Below, piece by piece: positions 1-13,401 of a stretch of DNA of 64,000 nucleotides (positions are counted from its first letter, which is position 1; each line of letters begins with the position of its first letter). The notes below the pieces were generated by a model that ran no database searches, had not been told where the DNA came from, and saw only the letters and a list, made by a program, of their open reading frames with translations. This DNA is from Xenopus tropicalis (lineage: Eukaryota > Chordata > Amphibia > Anura > Pipidae), in the NCBI RefSeq assembly GCF_000004195.4, contig NC_030678.2:75885404-75949403 (forward strand), read 5' to 3'. The position numbers and the translations under genes are program-made.

Positions 1-1222
1 AACACATTATGCCTTCTGGTCCCTGCCAAACCTCAGCAAGACAGTCTGCTATAAATACCATTATTAACGGAATTTCAGAATTCTAGGGAAATAATGCACA
101 TATGATATTGCCTGTTTAGAAAAATGCTAAAATGTTCCTCTCAACAAATGCCCATGAAATATGAGGTATAGCATTATTTTCAACAGAACATACCATGTAT
201 AAACCTGTAAACCAAAATATTCCAAAAAGCAGCAATACTATTCATTCGATTGTGTTACAGGTATAGTATCATATTAAATAAAAACATATTTCATTCATTC
301 CTGATCCTCTGTTCTCAAATAAGATGGCTGTTATGCTAAAGCTAAAATTATTTGTGGCTATGTATGCCATCAAGTTCACAGAATTGTTGTACAGGTCCCA
401 AAATCTATATAACAGTGCTATACAGTAAAAATGTATCTACTTATATCTTTAATACTGAAATTATCGCAAAGGGAAGAGATGTTTTAAATGTGATTTTTTG
501 CGATATGGTAAAAAATGGATTACAATGTCCCTCTAAAGTTCTTGTTGCTTGTTATTGTTATTCTAGGCAAATATACAAATACATTTACACAAGCATTCAA
601 CATTTAAATACAGGTCTGGCCAAAAAGCAATAAGGTAGGCTGCTGTGGGGGTGAATAACAAAAACAGCATTATTTCTGCAGGAAGAAATGCACATGGAAA
701 AACTTAATAATGCAACATATATAGTTGTTTAAAAAATATTGTTTCAAATGCTTTACTTTACCATGTTTTCATCTATTTTCTAAGCAACTTCCCAATATAG
801 TTAAGTAAACAATGTAAATGGTTTGGTTTCTTTTTTTGTAGATATAATTGCAATTGTTGTATTTGTTTGTCATTTCTGTACTAGTTCTGAATCTTGAAAC
901 AATGTAACATATCATTCCGCTCCAGCCAAGACTCAGTTTCTCATAATGTCTCAGATCTCTATATTTGTTAACCTGCTTGTTCCTGCTACCTTATATTAAG
1001 AGTCAGAACCAGAAATTCAGTGAAAAGGAAGAGACAGATACTGCTTTCATTAGGGATTAGGATTGCAAATCACCTTTAAAACCACTGCTCATATGTAATA
1101 AACACAGAATGTAAAATTGCTCAATATGAGAATATTATCCTTCATTATGCAAAATTCGATTTTCAGGTTTACAACCTCTTTAAAGAAATCAAACCTCTAA
1201 TAACTGATTAAAGAATACATAC
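1..1222. other. ACACA intron downstream of exon n (partial)
   Basis: This is AT-rich sequence without a recognisable exon, transposon end or RNA gene. Short open frames here have no coding character that I can see. Confidence 0.8.
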
Positions 1223-1343
1223 TGGGGTGGGGGCGTCCTGCCAGCATCCATCGTGGATCATAAGGAGCTTTGGTGTGAGTGAATTCTATAAGTCTTTCAA
1301 TAGAATCCTTTGGTGTCAGAATAGGAACAGGACTGGCTACACA
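1223..1343 (-). CDS. ACACA: ACACA exon n (last in window; end of carboxyltransferase N-half)
   Basis: This 121 nt exon gives 40 codons plus one base, from [20 protein letters not shown] to [15 protein letters not shown]. The linker part is divergent (human [20 protein letters not shown]), but [13 protein letters not shown] is invariant. The acceptor is TTACAG before TGTGTA and the donor GTATGT, leaving a single A that starts the next codon. The continuing exon (human QKGQWLSGFFDYGSF part) is not in positions 1-1222 and must lie beyond the left edge. Confidence 0.95.
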
Positions 1344-1422
1344 CTGTAAAAAAAAAACAACAACAAAAAGGCAGACATTCATGAGCAGAATTTCTTAGTT
1401 TTCAGTATTCTAATGTTCATCT

Positions 1423-1911
1423 TTAAAGTGGACCTGTCACCCAGACATAAAAGTACTTTTCAAATTAAACAAGAAGCCCAAATTCATTTCTATATTAACA
1501 CATCCAAACTCATTATAAAGGCATTTAAAAATCCCAGCTGTCAATCATATATTGCTTGCCCTGCCTCTATGCCTAAGGCATAGAGGCGGAGCAGAAAAGT
1601 ATTTTAACTTTCAATTCAGCTCTCACGTTCCCCTTCCCTCCTAACCATCTAATTTTGTAGCCAGTGCATGGGCATGGGCATGGGCATCTGGTCCCCCATT
1701 CTGGCACACAAGATTTTGGGGTGATACAAAGTTTGCTTTAATAACAGTGTCCACAAAATGGCACCTGCCTATTTGCTGTGAGTGTGTAATTCCAGGATTG
1801 AAGAAAACAAGGTTTATATTACTTATATAGTGTGAGTGAAGTTTATTTTGCTTAACAAACACAATAGAAAAGAATTTTGAATTATTTCTTTGGATGACAG
1901 GTCCCCTTTAA
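1423..1911. mobile_element. T2/Kolobok-type MITE, TTAA-flanked
   Basis: The left end reads TTAAAGTGGACCTGTCACCC and the right end, reverse-complemented, reads TTAAAGGGGACCTGTCATCC, so the terminal inverted repeats match with few differences. TTAA at both edges fits the target duplication of Kolobok/T2 elements, whose termini carry TTAAAGG. The interior contains short tandem CATGGG steps at 1667-1685 and no transposase. It fills most of the intron between exons m and n (1344-2305); I see nothing else in that intron. Confidence 0.85.
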
Positions 1912-2305
1912 GAGAGTATGCAATGGTGTGTTCATGATGAAGAAAGACCTTGGTAAATTCAGTTCATTATTGTGCATCATGGACAAATATAACTAAGCTT
2001 TCTTATCAAGGAGTTCAGTAAACTAAATTTATAGCCCTTTATAAAACAATACCTAAACATTCAATTTATTGCCGTGCTATCTGAATTGTGTATGATGAAA
2101 ACCAAAAATTCAGTGTGAACTTGGTTGTGATTTATGTGCCAAACTGGACAGCTAAAGTTAAATAATTCAGAAGCTACAAATAAGGATGACCAGGAACTCC
2201 ACAGTTTAATATCATTTAATCATGGGGGTAAATTAATTCTGCCCCTCAAATTTTTGGCATGCCATATAGTAGACCCACTACTACATTTACAGTTTACATA
2301 CTTAC

Positions 2306-2449
2306 CTTGGGCATATAAGAAAGCCACTGCAAAATTGTGTACACCCCTTCAAAATCATCATACACAGTGCTATGTGTTACTCCATTGTTGTGCATTATCT
2401 GGATGCCACCCAGCTGGTTGTTTGATGTGTATACCTCTCGGCCAAGGAC
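2306..2449 (-). CDS. ACACA: ACACA exon m (carboxyltransferase domain)
   Basis: This exon has 48 codons, from [20 protein letters not shown] to [18 protein letters not shown]. The Asn-Asn-Gln-Leu-Gly-Gly loop is typical of the domain. The acceptor is TGAAAG before GTCCTT and the donor is GTAAGT. Both ends are phase 0. Confidence 0.97.
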
Positions 2450-3094
2450 CTTTCAAAACAAAGAAATAGATATTCTGTTGCTTACAAATAAGTATGAATG
2501 AGTAATAAGATGAATGAGTCTGCACACAAGTGAATACAATTAACCCACTTTTGCATATTTCTAATAAAATATCAACCAATGAGTCTAACTGAAATCTATT
2601 TTTATAAATGATACAATTTAATATTTCTTTAAATATATAAAATATTAAACTACATTTGGGTTAATAAGCAAGTACTGCTTTTAAAAAGTAAAGAAAGAAA
2701 TTTGAACCACAAACTCCCTTATTATACTCTCTATATATTTATATATTGTTCAGTCATTTCCTGATAACTAGATTGTCAGTGGCACAGCTGTGCAGCTATT
2801 GCTATTACAGAGAGGAACTGGACAGTATGGATCAACAACTGTCACTTAATTTCCAGTGGTGAAAGTTTGTTTCATAGTTTGTGAAAGTTTGTTGCATATT
2901 TATTCTCTTCACTCCCCTGTATAATGTAATAAGTAATCACTCTCAAAGATCAATTTTATTTTGCAGGAAGATACATAACTAACTTATTAGTTTAGGAAGT
3001 AGGTCGTGTTTTGTTGTAAGGTCTGTGATTTATGCACATTTATACACACTGAACCATACCAACCAACCTGAATGTTCCATTAACTGAGTAAAGC

Positions 3095-3180
3095 AGTAGT
3101 TGAGGTTGAAAAAAGCAGTTCATCAGGTTCAACCGTTTTGTCCAAATGAAACCTGTCCAACTACTAGGCAATTGTTCAGG
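3095..3180. repeat. Short interspersed repeat with GTTGAAAAAAG / GGTTCAACC motif
   Basis: The segment runs from a TTGAGGTTGAAAAAAGCAG motif through GGTTCAACC to AACCTGTCCAACTAC. A related motif (AACTTGATGGACG, then TTTTTTCAACCCAACTTAC) occurs at 59125-59190, and a third relative lies in 31225-31530. Such sequence is very common in amphibian and fish genomes. Element boundaries are not clear. Confidence 0.5.
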
Positions 3181-6100
3181 GACTTACCTTACCTAAATCC
3201 TGAGAAGAATGTGTAGCAGTGTATTTATAACAGTTACACAATTCATGCTCTTATTTCTACAGATTTCTGTTTTGTGCTCTTTCGCTGGGTTCAGCTAAAT
3301 ACACATTTTTACAACAATAAAAAGTTAGTGTTGATTTAAATACTGTATAAATGTCTCCCTTTTTAACTGTAATATCACTGATCTTCCCTTTGTTGCTGCT
3401 GCTACATGCCTTAAAAAAACAACTGTAATATTCCCTATAAACTCTTACATTTCCTAGCACACAAGAAAGTATTATTTTGATCAGCAGCATATATTACTAA
3501 TATAGGCTACTTGCTTCACACCTTGTTAACAGCAATAGGTATAGAGTACTGCTGTTTAAGAAGGACATCAAAAGCAGTATGGTTTTATAGACATGCCCTA
3601 GATGTGCTAGTCAGTGCATATTTTGATACTGGTGCCATCTGAACCAAATTATACCAATACAGATGCTTGCATGGCTACAAATGGGACCAAAGGAACATAA
3701 CCTTATTGTTGGGTCTACTGAAACCATGTTCCTCACCAGATCTGAAAGTGCAATGGCACATATTTATTTTGTTTATTGAGCTCTTTGTAAGAAAATAAGC
3801 TCAAATACGATCAGGGCTTCAGATTTACTAAAAATACAACTGAAATGTTTAGGGGAGCAAACGTCACAATGCATTCATATTTTAAGTTTGTGGACAGTGT
3901 TAGATTAGGTATAGAAACCTTTTTTGTTTTTCATTTCTTATTCACAGAGATGGCCAAATTTGGGTCCTCTCCCTACTCCCTTTGTGGTTGGAGTGTGATA
4001 ACAAAACTGGCAGTGGGATGTAGGTTGAAATGTAAAAACTGGGTGGTTAAATGTAATAAAATATTACAAATATGAATCATAGATCTGTGATATGTCAGTC
4101 CTCTTTTAGTATGGGGCTTTAATTTAATATATCCAAACCGAGAACTGAAATCACTAAAAAAATTTTTTGCAATAACATACATGAAAATCTGAGAGCACAA
4201 TAAATACTTAAGAGTCTTTGTTATTATACAGAACATTCCGACCTGGGCTATGTGCCTTTCACAGTTAATATGCATCACACAAAAAGGTAATAATGTTATA
4301 AACAAGCAATGGTCCTTGAAATACAGGACTGTAGCGTGGATTCGGCAAAGCATCTGATGTAAAAGACCCGAGTATGCGCATTTATTACTCTGCATCATCT
4401 GCACGGTATCCTGCAGCAGGCCCACTCCAGCAGTAAAAGGGTTTATATGCAAGCAACAGCTCTGCTCTTTTCTCATTCTCCTGCTGTCTCTTCCCATTTG
4501 CCCTCTTGCTGACTGATACACTGATCTCTCGGTCACTCTGCTTTCTGCTCCACTGAGTCCATATTACTAATAACACCTCCGCCACGGCCAGTTTACCTCA
4601 TGAAAGCAGGAGCACATCATTACAAAATAAACTCATAACTTTGACACTCTAGCAAATACACGCCGTTTGTTATTTTTATGGCTCCAGTTTTCTCCAAGAG
4701 GCAGAGAGGGCATTACCTACCACTTCCATTTATATTTCCAAAAGGAAAGAAAAAAACAAAAACAATACTCTATATAACAAACAAGCAGTCTGTACTGGGA
4801 AAGGGTTTATTAGAGAGGGGATGTCTGAATGCTTTAAAACATGCCTAGTGCCATTAGCCACATTAACCTCTTTAATAATATAAATAGCATTTAGCATTTA
4901 GAAAAAAAAATGTATAACTTGCATCTCTGAATTTACATGTAATTTAAATAAAATGTGTGGGTGACAACTTATTTACCATAATCGGAATTAGTCTATAAAG
5001 GTAAAAGCTTGAGACAATATTTATTGCATATTTTTGGAGAATGCCCTACATGACACATGTAAGGGTTTTTTTTTTTTAAGTAGAGGTGAATATCAGCAAA
5101 TTCGGTATGTAATGAAATAGGAAATAGACTATTTACAGAGCACAAATCACACAAATTACACTCAGCTGCAGGATTACACACAGGAAATGCCATATAAACG
5201 TGCATATTAGTATATTACAGAGACATCAACCTAGCACTTCTAGGAAGCATTATGGCCATACCTCATTTTGTTCTGACCCTGCCATTGATATGCCCCAGCA
5301 ATGTGCCAATCACTCCCAGAGTTTAATGCAATCTTTACAATTTTGGGTGGGTTCAGCGCCTTTTAAGTTGCAGGGTTAACTTTAATTAAAGTGCAAATTA
5401 CAGGAACCAAGGAACCAGGCTGTTACTGTGGGAGACTGGAGGTGACCCTCATTAGATTTTAAAGATTCACATTTTATTAGTATTGGCTTAGAGAAGAAAG
5501 TATAACTATTTTCCTATTTTTTGGTTTTATAAAAGTGGCCACAACCTTCCTTGACACTTCCGTGTGGAACTGACATATTTATCAAATCAATTCCCGCTGT
5601 GATCATTGTATCAGTTCATCAGAATGTGTTCTGTGCTACTGAGTGTTAGAGATCAGTTGCATTGCTCTCTTACACCCCACCCCACTGAGCCCCAGGAAAT
5701 GTATGAGCATTAATGGAATGCCAGTTAACTGGGACATAAAGATTCAGCATAAATAAACTGCTCCAAACTTTATACACGAACACCATTTATGAACAAATAT
5801 ACAAAACAAACATAAAAACATAGCATTAATAAAAGTATTGTCATACTAGCAAAGATGTACAACTAGTATGAAAGTATGAACTACATCAGAGATGTAACAG
5901 GTGATAAAGGAGCTGCAAGTTTACCTTTGATGCCCTGCTCCATGGGTAAAAATAATTAGATATTTCCCCACAAAAATATAATTACTATAAAGAAGCCAAA
6001 GCACAAGACTACATGCAAGGATTGAAAGAAATGTGTGGACAGGGAAAATTATTTATGACTGGCAGTTTTATTGCTGTGTGAGAGACAGCCTTGTCTTTAC

Positions 6101-8531
6101 AGTACAGGTTAAATGTACCTATAAAAAACCTTCTAACCAGAGCAGCTATAGAGTGGAAGCATATCTGATGCTATAACTATGTATTACTAAGTAGAATTGT
6201 GTTGATTTGCATATCTAGAAATAAGTAAGCACTAGTAAATATACTGCAGAAGAACAAATTGAAGCCATTGGCAGATTTCAGAGTACGCAAAAGAGAAAAT
6301 GTCATTATTTCTTAGGTAAAATGGCATGTGTTTATTTTGAAACCAATGCCATGCCCATTAAAATCAGAACATAATCTCGGACAAGACAAGACCACAGCAA
6401 GGACGGGCAATAAAACAAGGCATTGCCTACAGGCAGTCAATAACCTGCAATCACAGTTCTCATTTGGTGTCGCAGCAGCAGATGGTGAGTCACAGGATGA
6501 ACATCCTTGATAAAGCAGAACCCTGAACCCAGATGAGCTTTGTAATCGTGAAATGAACAGGTCTAGAGATGCATGGGGCACTAGCAGAGCACCACAGACA
6601 AGGCAGTGCAATGTTTTACCCTTTGGCTCTTCACCTTATATGTAAGCAAGGCAGAATATGCATCAGAAACTCCTGGCAACCACAATTTTAAGTCACATGC
6701 AGAACTCTTTTTGTACTTGCTTGCAAACTAAAATGCTAAAGCTTTGCACACTGCTCCATATAAAATAAATTAGCCCTTGACACAAAAATATGCTTCTATA
6801 GGGATACATAGAAACAGGACAGTTTTACGGGTTTGACTATAAAGTATGTATAGTAGGACTACAGCAAATGTTAGAAGGCAATTTTGAGAAAAAAATATGA
6901 CTTTTACATCCCAGTAGCCACTCATCCAATTCATCCTATGGTTAGGTAAAGCGCTCTCCTTTTAGAAATGTTTTGGTACATTGTTCATATGTAGTGCATG
7001 GGACACTAAAGCTCATTTACAAACCCAGGAACATAGGTGTTGAAATGGTCCCTAACCCATGTATGTAATAAAAGGCACAAAATTTGTCCAGGTGCAGTAA
7101 CCCATAGCAACCCATAAGATTTTAAACAGGTGACCTGTAAATGCTACTTGTTGATTGGTTGCTAGGTGATTAGACCAGTAGGAAATGTTGCACATTATAT
7201 TATCTTTCCCTGAGTTTATTGGTTCTGTTGTTTTTGAAAACTATATGCTGCTAGTTGTTAGGTGTTCATTTAAAAAAAAAAAAAAAAATATTGATTTTTT
7301 ACAGAAAAGTTGGTTATAAAGGAAAAATACAAGTGAAAAGATATATATTGGCTAAGAGAAAGCAGAGAAGGAAGCAGTATGCTTAAATCAGCCTTTCTGA
7401 ATATATCTTGGGATAGTTGCATTTTTAAATCGCCTTAATTCGACAATATGCATATATGCCAGCGCATGTAGCAATTTTTATCAGTTTTATCATCCTTCTA
7501 TTTATGCTTGTAATATTACCGTTTTGGAAGGCCGTGAAGATAAAAATATATATAATTTGAATTCCAAACCAAGTGCAGCAGAGAATAGGAATGCAAAGGT
7601 ACCTCCATACAAACGTGACACTGCTTATCTCTTCCCTGACAGTTTTAAGTTAACACGGCTGACAGACAATGGACACAGTTTAATAAACCGCTGGCTTTTT
7701 TACCTTAAATCTTTCTTTTTTTTTTTTTTTTATAGAGATCAAGATAAATCTGCTCTTTCTTTTCTCAGAGCTCTGCACATATCTGGGTAGAGTGGCAGAG
7801 CATTGTAAGAGATTCGACAAATGAAATGGCTATGTAATACTAAAGGAGTGCCGTGTAGATTTGTCAGTGAATTCATAAGAGACGCATCATGGTCCTATGG
7901 TGCATTTACAGCATATTGATTTACGTCAGCTCACTTCTATTTTTCACATGTATTAAATGCAGATGTGACCACAAAAATGTATTTGCGGTATTTTAGAACA
8001 ATGTTAAATAACTGGATAGAGCTATAGAGCAAATTATGCAAAGCAACCTGACAAGTATTACAGGAATTTAAAATTCAAAAAAGCCCCAGTTTCATGTATC
8101 TTTATCAGTAAAAGATTTCTTAATAGCAGAAATCCCAATGTTAGGTGCTAGCTACAGAGATGTCCGCCTACCTAAAGGTCAGAACTTTTATAAAGGTTAT
8201 TGATCTGAATGGAAGCCCTGAGGGCCAACATCATACACTGTACACAGTGATGTGTCTCAGTAAATGTACCAAGTGCAGTGCATTGGTGTGTCTCAGGCTT
8301 GCCAGATCTGTTAGGTGTACCATTTTTGATATTATTTTATTTAATATGTATCATAGCAACAAATGAAAATGGCTTTATTGAACAGTATCTACAAAGGACT
8401 GGTTTTAGGACTTAATTATGGATTTTCAGGACTACTTAAATCTTTAACTTAACTTTTAGTATGATGTAGACAGTGATATTCTGAGATAGTTTAAAATAGG
8501 TATTTTTTTATTTTTGGTGGTTTTGTGAAGT

Positions 8532-8851
8532 ACAGGTATGGACATAAGTTTTAAAGTACAAGTATGTTATGCAGAATGCTTAGGACCTGGGGTTTCCCAG
8601 ATAAGGGGTCTTTCTGTAATTTGGATCTCCAGACCTTAAGTCTACTAAAAAGCGCTGTTTTGCCTCCAATAAGGATTAATCATATCTAAGTTGGATAAAG
8701 TACAAGGCACTGTTTTATTATTACAGAGAAAACAGAAATATGTTGCAAAATTTGAATTACTTATTTAAAATAAAGTCTATGGGAGTTGACCCTTTTGTTA
8801 TTAAGAAGCTTTCTGTATAACAGGTTTCCAGATAACTAATCCTATACCTGT
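8532..8851. repeat. ACAGGTATGG-type interspersed repeat
   Basis: It begins ACAGGTATGG and ends with CCAGATAACTAATCCTATACC, whose reverse complement GGTATAGGATTAGTTATCTGG resembles the start, so the ends are inverted relative to each other. The interior GACCTGGGGTTTCCCAGATA and TCTGTAATTTGGATCTCC recur in the copies at 13.9, 22.0, 22.6 and 55.7 kb. It looks like a non-autonomous DNA element of Xenopus type; I do not assign a superfamily. Confidence 0.7.
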
Positions 8852-11645
8852 ATTAAACATTGTGTTTATCCGCTCCTTGGTTTAGAATTTTAGCAGCTAA
8901 CTGGTTGCTAGGGTCCAACTTACCCTAGCAACTAACAGTGGTTTGAATGAGAGACTGGAAGATGAATAGAATAGAAAGCTAAGCAATAAAAAGCAACAAT
9001 AACAATATAATTGTAGCTTCATGGAGCAACAGTTTTTTGCCTGCCGTGGTCTGTGACCCCCATTCGAAAGTGTAGGAGGAAGGTAATTATTTCAAAAACT
9101 ATAACAAGACCACTTGAAAAGTGGCTAAAAACAACACATTCTTTAACATACTAAAAGTAACTTAAAGGTGAAATACCAATTTAAGGGTTACTGTGCAGAT
9201 TAACAGGTCTAGCAATTATCAGACAAACACACACCACACAACTGTGGAATGACAGTGCTTGCCAATGCAAAATGTGTCGACAAATGAATTGCAATACTGC
9301 AAAAACATAATGCTAATTATGAAATGGAGAAAAAAAACTAAATAAAAATTTAAAGACGTCAAAACTATACACATGTAGAAAACTAGCACTACATTAGCAA
9401 CAAGCAAAAGCAATCTGATGGGTATAAAAAGGAAGAGAGAGTCATTAAATGGGAAATTTATTTCTAACTTTATTTAAAATAAGGCTGCATTTTAGTTAGT
9501 AATATATGGGACATACTGTATTTCCCTATGTGCACTACATAAAAGGAGAACTACCACAGACCAAGTCCACTGAAAATTCTTAGATGTGTGTCATAGTCCA
9601 ATATACCTAGGCCTTTTCAGTAGTCTTTTGCCACTTTGCAGAAAACCATTGAAAACATTTTAGACCTTCTGTTGAATGTAAAGAATGTTCAGTTGACGGT
9701 GTGGCGGCCTTTCAGTCTTTGTTCCTGAAAATAATGTCCCAGGTTACAAAATTGGATGCTACATTATTCCCTCAGCTGCCCCCACCCTTCTGTCTTGTAG
9801 TATTCTGGGATTAGTAGCCCTTTTTTAGATGAAAAACCTGGTCATCCTTTCAAGCCAATTCAGTTTTATCTTTCACAATACTTTGCAGCAATGCCTCTAC
9901 AAAACAATTTGTGTTGAGGAAACAATGCATCTTTTGACAGAATGACTGAACCAGAGGTTGTAATTACTGTTTCCAAACATATGACTCTTTTTCAGACCAA
10001 AGTGCATTTTTTTTTTCATCCAGGAAAGATAACTCTATTACCTGAAAGATGTAAGCTCCTCGGGACAACAAATACAAGTCATGTAATAACATAATAATTT
10101 AGCGAATATGACTGTAAAATAAATTGGAATAAAAATGTATGGATATAAAATAGTCCTCAGTAAGGGCATCTGCAAGAGGACTAATCCCTTTATGTAGAAG
10201 CACTATTCTGAAGCTATCATAATAATTATTCAGTATACTGAAATAAATGTGTTATATTTAGGGATGGGCAGACTCAATAGGCCTATCTTGTTACAATAAT
10301 GGACACTCATGATGAGTGAACCAAGAGGATTATAACCTTGGTGAAACAGGCACAAGCACGGGTGCTAAGCTGTATTTTAGCTTCCTAGTTTCATCAAGCC
10401 TCTTTGATTAGCATTCTCAAACACGCCGCAACCATATTTATGCTTCAAATAGTCCTGCAGGGCCACTACATGAAGATTCATATCCAGCATTAATAATTAT
10501 AATGCCTCTTTGAATGACAGGGATAGCACCTGCTGTTTTAAGATGGCTGATTGCTCTCGCAGGGTTATGTTGGTTAAAGACCTGAAATAGAGGCATCTTC
10601 AGTGAGCCAAAGAATTATTGCCTTTTAAACCCTTTCATGGCAGAGAGAGGACTTGAACAGTGTGCAAAGCATTTGGTCACACAACACTCTAGAGCTGAAG
10701 AGCTCATGTACTATAAAGGCAAACATTAATGCAAATGTATTATTGTCTAACTGATGCATATGTAGACTATGAAAGAATACAAATAACAAAATTAACAAGT
10801 TTAAGACTTTTCTAAGAAAAAATAATGTACAAACACAATGCAATATACAAATATTTCCATTGTTTAAAATAATTCTTATGAAGGTTTTCTTAGTAGCAGT
10901 AGTACAAATCTTTAGAAAATTACATCATCACATTCTTAATTCTCAGGTTTTTCTTTTTACATCAGATTTCTTTGTTATATTTGTCATCTTGTGGATGCAA
11001 ATGTAATGCATACCATTATTAGAATATCTGCAATATGTGCTCTAAGCAATCCACAAGCCATTCCCTTACTTCACTGAGTAGACATCTATTCTTGCCAGCA
11101 TTCCACCACATGCTATAATTGCAAGTAAAGTTTCAAGATATACCAAACGACAAGACTTGAGCATAAGTGCGAATCACTTTACAGTGTATATGAAATCAGT
11201 CAATTTATGATCCTCTGGATCTGTAGCATCCCAGCAGAAAATCATCACTAGAATGTGACAGTGGATATTATGTTTCCCCTCAGTAATAGTAATAGTAAAT
11301 CAGTCAATAAATTAATATTTAAGTTTTATCCTGTGGATGTGTAGATGTGTATATCAGTGTTGCAATATAGAAACTGCAAAACGGTAACTGCTTCTGTGTT
11401 ATAAAATAAGATACTGTGTTAATAATAATTTGAAACATATGTGTATTTTAATACTGTAGAAATATTGGAACCAAAAAGCCTGACCTTTATTTGTAATTGA
11501 CTGAACACAGGGAAACAACTTTAGAATGATCTCAGATGTATGTTTATATCATTTTGGTAGAAAGGCTATAGTTAAAGGTAAAAAGCACCTTGCCCAAATT
11601 ACATATTGTTGCAGTACACTGGTTCAGTTATCAGCAGAAGACCTA

Positions 11646-11964
11646 GGGGCTGATTCATTAAAACACGAGTTCAAATCCCGAATGGGAAATATTCGGATTG
11701 GATACGATAATTTCTGAAGATCGCAAATATCACTAAAATGCTTACGAAAAAATCATATTAGTCACAATAATATGGTACTGGCAATCCGAAAGTCACTAAA
11801 TTTTAGTACCGAACAATTGTAAACTGCGGCAGAACCTTTCCGAATTTTTCGTGCAAGTGTACAAAAAAAGTCGCGCAAGCATACAAGCACAAAAAATCGG
11901 CAAAAATACGCTCGGACCGTTTGAATGAATGCTCCGAGCACGATTGTCTTAATAAATCTTCCCC
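11646..11964. mobile_element. PIF/Harbinger-type MITE
   Basis: The left end is GGGGCTGATTCATTAAAACA and the right end, reverse-complemented, is GGGGAAGATTTATTAAGACA. The flanking trinucleotides are CTA and TTA, close to the TWA target site of Harbinger elements. It belongs to the same broad group as the palindromes at 13.4, 39.6 and 60.9 kb but is more degraded. Confidence 0.65.
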
Positions 11965-13401
11965 TTAATGTTAAAGTGTCAAACTTATGCATTGAGATGT
12001 GGAGCTTTATAGTTTTATAGTTTAAAAATTTAGCTTGGAATGGAGTGCTGAATGATGATCATTATTGCATAAATGAAGGAAATATACATCTGAGAATATA
12101 AGTATTGTGTATACTGAAATGCAGGTAATAAAGGCTAAAATGGGCAACTGATTTGATGCAAGATGTACACTAAATTGTACTGTACTCTATACTTCCATAA
12201 TGGAAAGGGATAAGAAAGAAAGAAAGCAAATAAAAGTACAGGTGCTGAAGTGACATGTGGAAGAAATGTGAGACAACAAAACAACTTAGCAGGGCATGCA
12301 GTGGATACCTAAGATGATCAAGCATAAGGAATGCTAAGTTTTACACAAGTAGAATAAAATGGATAAGAAATAACTGGATGACAAAGAAAATTAAAAAAAA
12401 ATTGGGATATGCTAACTCGGTTTCAACTTGAGCAAGTAACTTTAACTTCCCTATACCAGTAATCTTTCACAAGAAAAGTCTGAAACATTGAGTAAAAATG
12501 TTGAATACTGGATATAGAGGGTTAAAAGGGCAACAATGTATAGCAAAATGATACATAACAATCTGTTTAACCTAGGTTGAGCCTTTAAGAATAAGTTTAT
12601 AGAACCAGATAGATAAGCTATGCAAAATCACAATAGGTTCCTTTGATGGGTATAGTGATACTGCAGCATGTTTGAATACAGCAGAGTAACAATAACTTTA
12701 GAATCACAAAATCTATTTATTCCTTTAATAAATTTGTTTTCAACTACAAAAAAGTGCTAACATATAAAAGACATTTAATATTTTTAAAGGAGTTCTAAAT
12801 TTATCCAAAGGAAATAACTGAAGCACTATCCACATTAACATTTGAAACCCATGCACATGTAGCATGTACTCATGTACATGCAGTATAAAAACTGGATAAC
12901 ACATGCATGAGATTCTTCCAAGTGATCTTGTGTGAATACCCTGTGTTGGCTTATCTGTATTTTTAGTAGGTTCATTGCCGTATTATAGGGAATAACTGCT
13001 TCACTGAGTACCCTACATTGCTTCATAAACTGTCAAGTTCTGCACAATGTAATTTTTCTGTACATCCCAGGATTGTTTGTTCCTACCTTTTGTCCTGTCT
13101 ACAGGATTGTCATGTACAGATCTCCCTCTCTGCACATAGTAATCAAAGGTCAACTTCTATTTTCTATGTCCTATTGCATTTTGTACTTCTCAAATGATGC
13201 ACTGAAGCAAAAACACAACTTGCAATAAGAAAAGATGATCTTATGTGAAAGGGACACACAGTAAAACAATATTGTGCTTCTCATTCATCAGTAAAATTAA
13301 ACTACTAAAGAAATCCTCCAAACTGCAATTAGACGTATGTATTTGAACCGCTTGAACCCTTTTAAGCCACCACATTTAAATAGCATTATATAATATACTA
13401 A

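Noticed and set aside
3973..4536. 187-codon minus-strand open frame
   Set aside because: It is one of the longest frames in the window, but the translation has no recognisable domain, and composition is low-complexity in its second half.
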